Source: Acidithiobacillus concretivorus (GTDB lineage: Bacteria; Pseudomonadota; Gammaproteobacteria; Acidithiobacillales; Acidithiobacillaceae). Taken from it: a stretch of 64,000 bases of DNA. Numbering within the stretch: the first letter of the stretch is position 1; every line of letters starts with the position of its first letter. This document shows, in pieces, positions 1 through 6,787 of this stretch. The stretch spans positions 1 to 64,000 of the forward strand of contig NZ_JABELD010000037.1 of NCBI RefSeq assembly GCF_018853445.1, given 5' to 3'. Made by a program: the position numbers and the translations under genes. The notes below the pieces were generated by a model. It made no database searches. It saw only the letters and a list, made by a program, of their open reading frames with translations, and was not told the DNA's origin.

Positions 1-251
1 CCTGGCAAAAAAACCGCCAACAAATACAGGAACAAATACCTATGACCAATGCGGCCGGGCAGGATAGCGCACTAGCTACGGCCGCCTTTCATTCAGGAAC
101 CGCCAACCTGACGACCGTTTACCGCAGCCAAATTCAGGAAATCAACATGCAAAACCAGCAGATCACTTTGCAAATACATAATGCACAATCCTGGGTGCTG
201 CTTAATGTTGCTCTGGGTGGCGGATATGCTGCGGAGAAAAATCCGGCATGA
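1..251 (+). CDS. Outer membrane efflux protein (TolC/NodT type), C-terminal fragment
   Basis: The frame is open from base 3 to the stop at 249-251, so this is the last roughly 82 residues of a gene that starts before the window. The sequence is rich in Gln, Asn and Ala and ends with a short Gly-rich segment (NVALGGGY) followed by AEKNPA, as at the end of the last helical hairpin of TolC-family outer membrane channels. The stop overlaps the start of the next gene (ATGA at 248-251), an EmrA-type adaptor, which fits a tripartite exporter operon. The inner membrane transporter is not seen here and probably lies upstream. The family call rests on composition and neighbour. Confidence 0.7.
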   Translation, partial: WQKNRQQIQEQIPMTNAAGQDSALATAAFHSGTANLTTVYRSQIQEINMQNQQITLQIHNAQSWVLLNVALGGGYAAEKNPA

Positions 252-1420
252 GTACAACACCACCCTCCTCAGTGCCTGACAACGTCTCGCGGGAAAAACA
301 GCGGCGCAGACTGTTGGTGCTGGTTGCCAGCATTGTGGTCATTGCCGCTGTGATCGGCACGCTCTGGTGGTTTTTGCGCGGACAGTACTGGATTGAAACC
401 AATGATGCTTACGTCACCGGCAATATCACGCCAGTGGATTGTTTATCGGCAGGTACCATCAAACAGGTGCTGACAGAGAATACGGAATTTGTTCAGGCTG
501 GCGAGGTCTTGGCAATATTACAGGGCACCCATTCTCAACTGGCCATGGAACAGGCCGAAGCCCATTTGGCGGCAACAGTGCGCCAGGTACGCCAGGACTT
601 CACCAGGGTCCAGACACTGCAACAGAGCGTTCAGGCCAAAATGGCTGAACTGCAAAAACTGAAAATGGATTTAAGCCGCTACCAACAATCCCTGCCCAGC
701 GGGGCGGTTTCCAGAATTCGCATTGAAAATACGCAAAATGAACTGACTGCCGCAGCCGCACAAGTTGCAGAGGCCCAGGCAATTCTGCGCGGAGCACAAG
801 CCATCGTTGCGGGCACTACGGTGTATAACAACCCCCTGGTTGAGCAGGCTGCCGCCGCCTTTGAAAAAACCGACATTAACTGGCAAAGGCGTCTGATCCG
901 TGCCCCCATATCGGGTTATATCGCGCAACGCGCTGCTTACCCCGGATTAAAGGTGCACAACGGTCAGCCGTTGTTTTCCGTAGTACCGCTTAACGATTTA
1001 TGGGTGGTAGCCAACATCAAGGAAACCGCCATGCGCCACATTCACCCCGGGCAGGCCGTTCAGTTGACCAGCTATTACTATGGCCATCAGGTGCACTATC
1101 ACGGCACCGTTCTGGGTTTACTTCCCGGCGCTGGCAGTGCTTTCAGCATGTTGCCCCCCGAGAATGCGACCGGCAATTATATTCATATTGTGGAACGTGT
1201 ACCGGTACGTATTGCCATACCTGCCAAAGAACTGGCGAAACATCCTTTGCGTCCGGGGCTTTCCATGGTTGCCGCAGTGCGCTGGAAACCTGGACATCAG
1301 CATTCTGTTCTCCAGGCGCTGACCGTCACACCCAAACAAGGCTATGAAACGAACATATACCGTACCGAATTACAGCATGCGCGGCAGCGGGCTGAGGCCA
1401 TCATTCGCCAAAACCGGTGA
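248..1420 (+). CDS. HlyD/EmrA-family membrane fusion protein
   Basis: This 390-residue protein is the periplasmic adaptor that links an inner membrane drug exporter to a TolC channel. Residues 1-20 are polar and cytoplasmic, followed by one transmembrane helix at about 22-43 (LLVLVASIVVIAAVIGTLWWF). The motif IETNDAYVTGNITPV after the helix is typical of EmrA. A biotinyl-lipoyl half, a coiled-coil hairpin at about 95-190 and the closing segment RRLIRAPISGYIAQR follow in the usual order. The start codon overlaps the stop of the upstream TolC-type gene. In most genomes EmrA is paired with EmrB; none follows here, so it would have to lie upstream. The substrate cannot be read from the sequence. 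Confidence 0.9.
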   Translation: MSTTPPSSVPDNVSREKQRRRLLVLVASIVVIAAVIGTLWWFLRGQYWIETNDAYVTGNITPVDCLSAGTIKQVLTENTEFVQAGEVLAILQGTHSQLAMEQAEAHLAATVRQVRQDFTRVQTLQQSVQAKMAELQKLKMDLSRYQQSLPSGAVSRIRIENTQNELTAAAAQVAEAQAILRGAQAIVAGTTVYNNPLVEQAAAAFEKTDINWQRRLIRAPISGYIAQRAAYPGLKVHNGQPLFSVVPLNDLWVVANIKETAMRHIHPGQAVQLTSYYYGHQVHYHGTVLGLLPGAGSAFSMLPPENATGNYIHIVERVPVRIAIPAKELAKHPLRPGLSMVAAVRWKPGHQHSVLQALTVTPKQGYETNIYRTELQHARQRAEAIIRQNR

Positions 1421-1540
1421 ACACGGCATCTGAAAACTTGACCGAAATCAAGGACTGCTCATCAGCGAACCCTTATTCTCCATATCACAGGCTGTGTTAC
1501 GCAGCCTATTTACCGAGCACACATAGAGGAGTCATCCGTA

Positions 1541-2002
1541 ATGAGCATTAATATTCAACTGATCCAATCCAGCGGTGCAGCGGTAAAAGATCTCGGTGTT
1601 CAGGTTGCCGAGCACTTTTATAATTATATGTTTACGCACTTTCCGGAGGTCCGGAAAATGTTTCCGGGAGACATGACCGAACAACGTATCCGGCTTTTTA
1701 ATTCGGTCATTCTGATTGCGACTACTATCGACAATCTGGAAGTATTAGTCCCGTATCTGAAAGAACTGGGCATTTCACACATCAAATATGATACGCGTCC
1801 GGAACATTATCCCATCGTCGGTAAAAGCCTGCTCAATACCCTGAAGCATTTTCTGGGAGCCGCCTGGACCCAGGAAATGGCAGAATCCTGGATTGAGGCC
1901 TACAACCTCGCTTCCACGGTTTGTATTGAAGCGGCCTATGAAGCGATGGCCCCTTCCCGTTTTGTCCCGGTCACCATCGACGACGTTCCTCCTGCTGTGT
2001 GA
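1541..2002 (+). CDS. Single-domain bacterial haemoglobin
   Basis: This 153-residue globin matches the haem domain of flavohaemoglobin (Hmp) and Vitreoscilla haemoglobin. By alignment with Hmp the key residues are Tyr27 (B10), Gln48 (E7), the proximal haem ligand His80 (F8) and Tyr90 in PEHYPIVG. This Tyr/Gln distal pair is the one used for O2 binding and NO dioxygenation. There is no reductase domain: the protein ends soon after the H helix. The next gene, 59 bases downstream, encodes a ferredoxin-flavin reductase that could supply electrons. The ATG at 1541 has a good AGAGGAG ribosome site. The globin fold is secure; a role in NO detoxification is inferred from the family and the neighbour. 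Confidence 0.93.
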   Translation: MSINIQLIQSSGAAVKDLGVQVAEHFYNYMFTHFPEVRKMFPGDMTEQRIRLFNSVILIATTIDNLEVLVPYLKELGISHIKYDTRPEHYPIVGKSLLNTLKHFLGAAWTQEMAESWIEAYNLASTVCIEAAYEAMAPSRFVPVTIDDVPPAV

Positions 2003-2061
2003 TTTGAGCATACCGGTGGCGTGGAGGTATTTCCGCTGCGCCACGCTGATGAGGTGACTGC

Positions 2062-3045
2062 ATGGAATACGAAATTTGTCTGGAGCCCTCCGGTATCTGC
2101 TTCAAGGCGGATGCAAGCCAGAATATTGTCGAAGCAGCAAAAGCGCATAATGTAGCCATTAAACATGGATGTGCCAGCGGTTCCTGCGGAGATTGCAAGG
2201 GTACTATTTTATCTGGAGAAAGTGAGCAGGGACCCTTCATGCCTCTGCTTTTATTACCCACAGAGCGCGCGGCGGGCATGGCCATTTTGTGCAAGCTTTA
2301 TCCCCGCAGCAATATGCGCCTCCAAGCTGAAGTCATTTCCCGGAATATCTGGAAGACCGAAATTGTGGGACTGAGCAAACTGGCCTGGAATGTCCTGGAG
2401 TTACGGTTACGTCCAGAAACACCCTATCCATACCGAACCGGACAATATGCACGGATGGCCGTGCCGGGACATAAAGATCAATGGCGCTCTTACTCCATGG
2501 CCACCCCCCCGCAGGACCAGGGTGAGTTGGTTTTTCATGTGCGTGAACTGCCAGGCGGTCTATTCAGTCGATGGCTTTTCTACCAGGCTCAATGCGGCGA
2601 CTCCATCACTCTCGGCCCGGCACAAGGTGAGTTCGCACTCCACCACGAGAATCACCGGCCCATGCTTTGCATTGCCGCAGGAACAGGATTGGCACCTATT
2701 GAAGCCATCATTCAGGAAAGTATGCAGTCGGGGCAAACCCGCCCAATCCATCTTTTTTACGGTGCCAAAAAACAGCGTGATTTTTATCATCTGGAAACCT
2801 TGCAGCAATGGGCCAGACAATATGCCCATCTCAGGGTCACCCCTACCATTTCCGATGCAGAAGATGCTCAGTGGAAAGGTGCTCGCCGCCTTTTGCCGAC
2901 AGTAGCAGCCAATGGCCACTGGCAAGATCATGAAGTTTATCTGTGTGGCGGCCCCGGCATGATAGAAGCCGCCATTGATTTACTGCTTTCCCATGGCGTC
3001 TCCCATAACCAAATCCATTTTGACGCTTTTGCGCCCAATGGTTAG
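2062..3045 (+). CDS. 2Fe-2S ferredoxin/FAD/NAD(P)H oxidoreductase
   Basis: This 327-residue three-domain electron transfer protein is built like phenol hydroxylase or benzoate dioxygenase reductases. Residues 1-90 are a plant-type ferredoxin with cluster ligands Cys37, Cys42, Cys45 and Cys77. An FAD-binding barrel follows, with the RSYSMA motif that contacts the flavin. The NAD(P)H domain shows CIAAGTGLAPIEA and CGGPGMIEAA. No oxygenase gene is nearby. It lies directly after a single-domain haemoglobin on the same strand, so the likely partner is that globin, which would give a split version of flavohaemoglobin. The architecture is clear; the pairing is inference. Confidence 0.9.
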   Translation: MEYEICLEPSGICFKADASQNIVEAAKAHNVAIKHGCASGSCGDCKGTILSGESEQGPFMPLLLLPTERAAGMAILCKLYPRSNMRLQAEVISRNIWKTEIVGLSKLAWNVLELRLRPETPYPYRTGQYARMAVPGHKDQWRSYSMATPPQDQGELVFHVRELPGGLFSRWLFYQAQCGDSITLGPAQGEFALHHENHRPMLCIAAGTGLAPIEAIIQESMQSGQTRPIHLFYGAKKQRDFYHLETLQQWARQYAHLRVTPTISDAEDAQWKGARRLLPTVAANGHWQDHEVYLCGGPGMIEAAIDLLLSHGVSHNQIHFDAFAPNG

Positions 3046-3111
3046 ATTATGTCGCTGGAGGCCTGGATCAAACGGTATGGGGTGCAATGTATGCGTTGCT
3101 CGGAATGAGCC

Positions 3112-4038
3112 ATGAACCAGGCCGTAAGCCGTTTTACGCTCAGCCCGCCTGCACCCTTCCGCCTGGATCTGACCATCTGGGCGCTGCGTCGTCAGGCCCA
3201 CAATCAGATAGATAGCTGGGATGGCAAAATCTACCAACGGGTCTGGCAATATGAAGGAAACCGGCTGGAGGTCCGGCTTTGGCAAAGCCAGACAGGCCCG
3301 ACGCCGCAGCTGGAAGGAGAAGTCCAGGGAAACTTCGTTGATGAGCAAGCCGTTGCTTGGGTCAGCACGCAACTTTCCTGGATGCTGGGACTGGACCAGG
3401 ATCTTCGCCCCTTCTACGCGATGGCCGCCAGCGACTTGCGTCTGGCAGCCCTGGCGGATCGATTTCAAGGATTCAGGCCACCGCGTTTTTCCTCACTTTT
3501 CGAAGCACTGAGCAATGCCATCGCCTGCCAGCAATTGAGTCTGCACGTCGGCATTCTCCTGCTCACTCGTCTGGCGCGGCTTTGCAGCGATAATCCAGAA
3601 GAAACGGACGCGGCTGTTCCCTTCCCGAATCCCTCCGCATTACTGCGGCAAGAAACAACCCGTCTACGCAGCTTGGGGTTCAGCATCCAGAAGGCAACTT
3701 TCTTACACGGACTTGCAGAAGTAGCTACGGCGGGTAAATTGGAGCGTGACAACTGGCAAGACCTAAGCAATTCTGAAGCTGCGCAATGTCTGCAACAATT
3801 ACGCGGTATTGGTCGCTGGTCAACAGAATACGTGTTACTGCGCGGGCTGGGTCGTCTGGACGTGTTCCCCGGCGATGATGTGGGTGCTCGCAAGGCCTTG
3901 TATCAGTGGCTGGAAGAACAATCTGCTCCGGACTATATTCAGGTGATCAGGAGATTGCAGCCTTGGCAGCCCTATGCAGGCATGCTGTATTTTCTTCTGC
4001 TGTTAAATCGCCTGGAGAAGGAGGGACATATCCAATGA
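3112..4038 (+). CDS. alkA: DNA-3-methyladenine glycosylase II (AlkA family)
   Basis: This 308-residue base-excision enzyme removes alkylated purines from DNA. The C-terminal two thirds contain the helix-hairpin-helix/GPD module: LRGIGRWSTEYVLLRG is the hairpin, and the DD pair in FPGDDVG holds the catalytic aspartate, at the place of AlkA Asp238. The N-terminal part resembles the TATA-like domain of AlkA. No Ada-type domain is fused to it. The gene ends in an ATGA overlap with the DUF488 gene, so the two are translationally coupled. The ATG at 3112 was chosen because the family's N-terminal pattern begins right after it. Confidence 0.9.
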   Translation: MNQAVSRFTLSPPAPFRLDLTIWALRRQAHNQIDSWDGKIYQRVWQYEGNRLEVRLWQSQTGPTPQLEGEVQGNFVDEQAVAWVSTQLSWMLGLDQDLRPFYAMAASDLRLAALADRFQGFRPPRFSSLFEALSNAIACQQLSLHVGILLLTRLARLCSDNPEETDAAVPFPNPSALLRQETTRLRSLGFSIQKATFLHGLAEVATAGKLERDNWQDLSNSEAAQCLQQLRGIGRWSTEYVLLRGLGRLDVFPGDDVGARKALYQWLEEQSAPDYIQVIRRLQPWQPYAGMLYFLLLLNRLEKEGHIQ

Positions 4039-4418
4039 AATCCCATTCGCAGTTGCGATCGAACTCCCCCGAGATCATCACCTGGCGCGTCTATGAGCGC
4101 CCTCTACCGGCAGGCTACCACGTGCTCGCTGAACGTCTCTGGCCACGCGGGGTTCGCAAGGCGGATCTTCCCCTGGACGACTGGCCCAAGGAGCTCACGC
4201 CCAGTACCGCATTACGCCAGTGGTTTGGGCATGTGGAAGATCGCTGGACCGAGTTTCGTGCGCGTTATCTGAACGAACTGGACGAACACCAGGAAGACGC
4301 CTGTCGTTTACTGGGCAATGCGGAAGGTCGGCCGGTCATTCTGCTCTATGCTGCCCACGATAAAATCCATAATGGTGCCGTGGTACTTAGGGAGTTTTTG
4401 CTAACACGGTCTTGTTAA
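4035..4418 (+). CDS. DUF488 family protein (YeaO-like)
   Basis: This 127-residue soluble protein carries the family signature ERLWPRGVRKADLPLDDWPK followed by a conserved WFGH segment. It resembles E. coli YeaO, which has no firmly established biochemical role. I start it at the ATG at 4035, which overlaps the alkA stop as ATGA; the reading frame is open further upstream, but there it only overlaps alkA in another phase. Coupling to a DNA repair glycosylase suggests a stress-related role, which is inference only. Confidence 0.85.
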   Translation: MKSHSQLRSNSPEIITWRVYERPLPAGYHVLAERLWPRGVRKADLPLDDWPKELTPSTALRQWFGHVEDRWTEFRARYLNELDEHQEDACRLLGNAEGRPVILLYAAHDKIHNGAVVLREFLLTRSC

Positions 4419-4451
4419 TTCCGATACCATCACAACCGACCGCTTCAAACG

Positions 4452-5150
4452 TTATGTCGAATGACCGGCAGCCCAACACTGCAGGGCACGTGGGTCGGGA
4501 ATATCCAGAACGCGCCGGTTGACGGTAATCAATCCGGCTTTACGCAAGCGCGCCAGCAAGCGGGACAGGGTTTCCGGGGTCAAGCCCAGACGCGCAGCTA
4601 CCGCTGATTTTTTGGCGGGAAGCTCCACAACGGCTGCAGCATCCAGAGCAGGACACAAATCCAGCAGATAACTCACCAGACGTTGCTCTGCCGACTCGAC
4701 ACTGAGCTGGCGTAGCTCCTTGACCAGAAAATGCAAGCGCATACTCAGTCGCGCCAGCATCTGGCGCATCAACTGGGGCCTTTGCTCCAGAATTTCCAGA
4801 AACAAGGCCAGAGGTATTTCCAGAACCGTCGTGGAACCTTCCGCAGCAGCCGTTACCGGATAACGTCCCCCCAGAAAAGCAACGGCTTCGGCAAACAAAT
4901 CGTTTTTCTGAATAATTTCAACAATTTTTTCCTGACCAGTGGCGGCGGCAGCAATCAGATGAATACGACCGGAGAGGACCAGATAAAAGGCATTTGCGGT
5001 TGCCTTTTCGACAAACAGAATATCGCCGGATCCCAAATTGACTTTTTTGCTTTGCTTCAGCAAGGAATCCAGCAATGCTTCGGGCCAAGCCGAAAAAAGC
5101 GACGTTTCGCGCAGGAGTGAGGAGACATTATCTGCGATGGCTTCCATCAA
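4452..5150 (-). CDS. Crp/Fnr-family transcription regulator (DNR-like)
   Basis: This 232-residue regulator has an N-terminal cyclic-nucleotide-binding-type barrel (about 10-130) and a long dimer helix. Its C-terminal winged helix has the recognition segment TPETLSRLLARLRKAGLI. It lacks the N-terminal cysteine cluster of Fnr, and its only cysteines lie late in the protein, so it is not an iron-sulfur O2 sensor. The ETLSRLL helix resembles the NO-responsive DNR/NnrR branch. It is divergent from nasS and shares a 212-base promoter region that contains inverted repeats at 5202-5223 and 5244-5260. A role in nitrate, nitrite or NO response is plausible from location but not shown. Confidence 0.88.
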   Translation of the reverse strand: MMEAIADNVSSLLRETSLFSAWPEALLDSLLKQSKKVNLGSGDILFVEKATANAFYLVLSGRIHLIAAAATGQEKIVEIIQKNDLFAEAVAFLGGRYPVTAAAEGSTTVLEIPLALFLEILEQRPQLMRQMLARLSMRLHFLVKELRQLSVESAEQRLVSYLLDLCPALDAAAVVELPAKKSAVAARLGLTPETLSRLLARLRKAGLITVNRRVLDIPDPRALQCWAAGHST

Positions 5151-5201
5151 AATAGGCTCTCATTGGAGAAAGAGGCAGGATAGTCATCGCCCGACAGTAC
5201 C

Positions 5202-5223
5202 GCAAGCACAGAAACACGCTTGC
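5202..5223. promoter_or_regulatory. Inverted repeat GCAAGC-N10-GCTTGC between divergent genes
   Basis: A perfect 6-base inverted repeat with a 10-base spacer lies between the Crp/Fnr gene start (5150) and the predicted sigma-54 promoter of nasS (5255). Such spacing suits a dimeric regulator. It is not the usual TTGAT-N4-ATCAA Fnr box and not an NtrC box, so the binding protein is unknown. It could also be chance. Confidence 0.35.
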
Positions 5224-5254
5224 AAGCATGATCCACCCTCACTGGGCCAAAAGT

Positions 5255-5270
5255 TGGCCCATGAATTGCT
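5255..5270 (+). promoter_or_regulatory. Sigma-54 promoter of nasS
   Basis: TGGCCCATGAATTGCT fits the sigma-54 consensus TGGCACG-N4-TTGCW, with the invariant GG at 5256-5257 and GC at 5268-5269 ten bases apart. Transcription would start near 5281, just before a hexaloop hairpin and a terminator. The 5' part overlaps a perfect palindrome, GGGCCAA-AAG-TTGGCCC (5244-5260), which might be a repressor site. The same promoter type stands before narK and nirB in this locus. Confidence 0.75.
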
Positions 5271-5287
5271 TTATGAAATTGCAGTCT

Positions 5288-5301
5288 GGACAATGAAGTC
5301 C
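5288..5301 (+). promoter_or_regulatory. ANTAR-type hexaloop hairpin in the nasS leader
   Basis: GGAC-AATGAA-GTCC forms a 4-bp stem with a six-base loop that has A at position 1 and G at position 4, the pair of bases recognised by ANTAR-domain antiterminators. It begins about 8 bases after the predicted start. Its 3' arm shares bases 5300-5301 with the left stem of the terminator, so the two structures exclude each other at their edges. The cognate ANTAR protein, NasT, is encoded at 17558-18136. The published motif has two such hairpins; only one is clear here. Confidence 0.65.
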
Positions 5302-5334
5302 TCGCGCAGCCACGACGGAGCGCGAGGTTTTTTT
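5300..5334 (+). terminator. Attenuator terminator before nasS
   Basis: CCTCGCGC (5300-5307) pairs perfectly with GCGCGAGG (5320-5327) across a 12-base loop and is followed by seven T (5328-5334). It ends only 28 bases before the nasS start and lies downstream of the predicted promoter, so it should stop transcription unless relieved. This is a leader attenuator, not the end of an upstream gene, because the upstream gene points the other way. Confidence 0.85.
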
Positions 5335-5362
5335 GTAATGGCGTCGGGTAGTGGGAGGAAAA

Positions 5363-6523
5363 ATGAGTGGTGAAAATCTCAACATTGGTTTTGTTGCACT
5401 AACGGATAGCGCACCCTTGATTGTGGCGCGTGAGTTGGGTTTTTTTGCGGCTGAGGGGCTCGCTGTCACCCTGCAAAAGGAGCCTTCCTGGGCCAGCTTG
5501 CGCGATCACCTGCTCTTTGGGGATCTGGTGGCTGCCCATGCCCTGGCGCCATTACCCATGGCCGCAACGCTGGGGATTGCTTCCCCGAAGATACCGGTGA
5601 GCACTGCGCTGACACTTTCCCTGAACGGAAATGCCATTACGGTCAGCCATGCTTTGCACCAACGGCTCCGCGATACCGGATTTACAGGAGCGGAGCCTGC
5701 CATCGCCACCGCCCAGGCATTGCGCCGCATTATTGAGATAGAACCTGCCAAAAAATTGCGTTTTGCTGTCGTATCTCCAGTATCCAACCATCATTATCAA
5801 CTGCGACACTGGCTACGTGCAGCTCGTATTGATCCGGATCAGGATATTCAAATCACCGTGGTTCCACCCCGCCATATGGTTGCCGCGTTGCGTGCAGGAG
5901 AAATAGATGGTTATTGCGTAGGAGAGCCCTGGGGTAGTCTGGCGGCTGCAGAAAACGTCGGTATTCCAATTGTCAGTAGTTACGCTCTCTGGAACAACCT
6001 GATGGAAAAGGTATTAGCCGTACGGAATGACTGGTCACAGCGCGAGCCTGACCTACACCTGGCGATGATTCGGGCCATCCTGACAGCCAGTCAATGGCTG
6101 GATAATCCTCAACACCGCCTGGAAGCCGCGCCCTGGGTTGCCAACGCCATTGGCGTTTCCCGAGAGGTAGTAGCTATGGCTTTAACAGGTAATGTACCAG
6201 GCCTGGCTCAACAGGAAGATTTTCATGTATTTGCGCGATACTCAGCCAATTTTCCGTGGCATTCCCACGCGCTGTGGCTGGCTCGCCAAATGCAGGCAGC
6301 CAGACAATGGCCTCAAGATGTGGATATTGAGACATTGATTCCCCAGATTTATCGCTGTGACATTTATCGGCAAGCCGCAAAAACGTTGCATCTTTCTGCT
6401 CCGAAAATGGATTTTATTGACTGGGGTAACAAGCCCCAATCCTGGCAGGTTCAGAGCGATGATGCTCATCCAATTACCATGGGCGCCAACCTGATTTTTG
6501 ATGGAAGCACCGTCACCCGCTGA
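5363..6523 (+). CDS. nasS: Nitrate sensor NasS (NrtA/CmpA-like, cytoplasmic)
   Basis: This 386-residue protein belongs to the nitrate/bicarbonate-binding family of NrtA and CmpA but has no signal peptide: the mature-like sequence LNIGFVALTDSAPLIVARELGFF begins within the first six residues. That is the mark of NasS, which holds the antiterminator NasT inactive until it binds nitrate or nitrite. The motif GEIDGYCVGEPWG is shared by the family. I use the ATG at 5363 with the GGGAGGA ribosome site just upstream, rather than the GTG at 5351. Transport genes of the NrtBC type are absent, which supports a sensor role. The gene carries its own attenuated leader, so NasS and NasT would control NasS production. 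Confidence 0.88.
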   Translation: MSGENLNIGFVALTDSAPLIVARELGFFAAEGLAVTLQKEPSWASLRDHLLFGDLVAAHALAPLPMAATLGIASPKIPVSTALTLSLNGNAITVSHALHQRLRDTGFTGAEPAIATAQALRRIIEIEPAKKLRFAVVSPVSNHHYQLRHWLRAARIDPDQDIQITVVPPRHMVAALRAGEIDGYCVGEPWGSLAAAENVGIPIVSSYALWNNLMEKVLAVRNDWSQREPDLHLAMIRAILTASQWLDNPQHRLEAAPWVANAIGVSREVVAMALTGNVPGLAQQEDFHVFARYSANFPWHSHALWLARQMQAARQWPQDVDIETLIPQIYRCDIYRQAAKTLHLSAPKMDFIDWGNKPQSWQVQSDDAHPITMGANLIFDGSTVTR

Positions 6524-6562
6524 GCGGCGATGCACCATCATTGGGCCCCGTCTCGGGGAATA

Positions 6563-6579
6563 TGCACCAGCTTTGTACA
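6563..6579 (+). promoter_or_regulatory. Probable NtrC enhancer site upstream of narK
   Basis: TGCACC-AGCTT-TGTACA matches the NtrC consensus TGCACC-N5-GGTGCA at 10 of 12 positions. Its centre is about 110 bases upstream of the predicted sigma-54 start of narK, the distance expected for an enhancer. No ntrBC genes are in the window. Confidence 0.6.
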
Positions 6580-6654
6580 TTCAACACCCCCAGAATGCCC
6601 ACAAAAATCCCGTCCACTGCCTAAAAACAACAATTCAGAGTAACTTCGCAATCA

Positions 6655-6670
6655 TGGCATGGATAATGCT
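6655..6670 (+). promoter_or_regulatory. Sigma-54 promoter of narK
   Basis: TGGCATGGATAATGCT matches TGGCACG-N4-TTGCW with GG at 6656-6657 and GC at 6668-6669 ten bases apart; one of the two T in the -12 element is A. The predicted start is near 6681, about 5 bases before the hexaloop hairpin. Confidence 0.7.
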
Positions 6671-6685
6671 CTAGCCTGATCAGCA

Positions 6686-6703
6686 CTGTTCACCGATGAA
6701 CAG
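6686..6703 (+). promoter_or_regulatory. ANTAR-type hexaloop hairpin in the narK leader
   Basis: CTGTTC-ACCGAT-GAACAG is a perfect 6-bp stem with a six-base loop carrying A at position 1 and G at position 4. This is the best match in the window to the hexaloop bound by ANTAR proteins such as NasR and NasT. It lies at the very start of the predicted transcript and 15 bases before the terminator. A second hairpin, GGGACG-AAGG-CGTTCC (6710-6725), overlaps the left arm of the terminator and could act as the competing antiterminator. Confidence 0.75.
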
Positions 6704-6717
6704 CGTTTTGGGACGAA

Positions 6718-6754
6718 GGCGTTCCTGGCTCATACGGGCCGGGAGCGCCTTTTT
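6718..6754 (+). terminator. Attenuator terminator before narK
   Basis: GGCGTTCCTGGC (6718-6729) pairs over 12 bp (with three G-T pairs) with GCCGGGAGCGCC (6738-6749) around an 8-base loop and is followed by five T, then CTTT. It sits 33 bases before the narK start, inside the leader. Confidence 0.85.
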
Positions 6755-6787
6755 CTTTGGGTTTTATCTGCGTTCGAGGGGTGCTCC

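Noticed and set aside
4452-5150. Reading the Crp/Fnr protein as a true Fnr oxygen sensor
   Set aside because: It lacks the N-terminal cysteines for the [4Fe-4S] cluster; its only cysteines lie in the C-terminal half.
5260-5275. CATGA-ATTGCT-TTATG, a hexaloop with A1 and G4 that could be the P1 hairpin of the nasS leader
   Set aside because: It coincides with the -12 half of a near-perfect sigma-54 promoter (5255-5270), so it would lie upstream of the transcript start. It becomes relevant only if a start further upstream exists.
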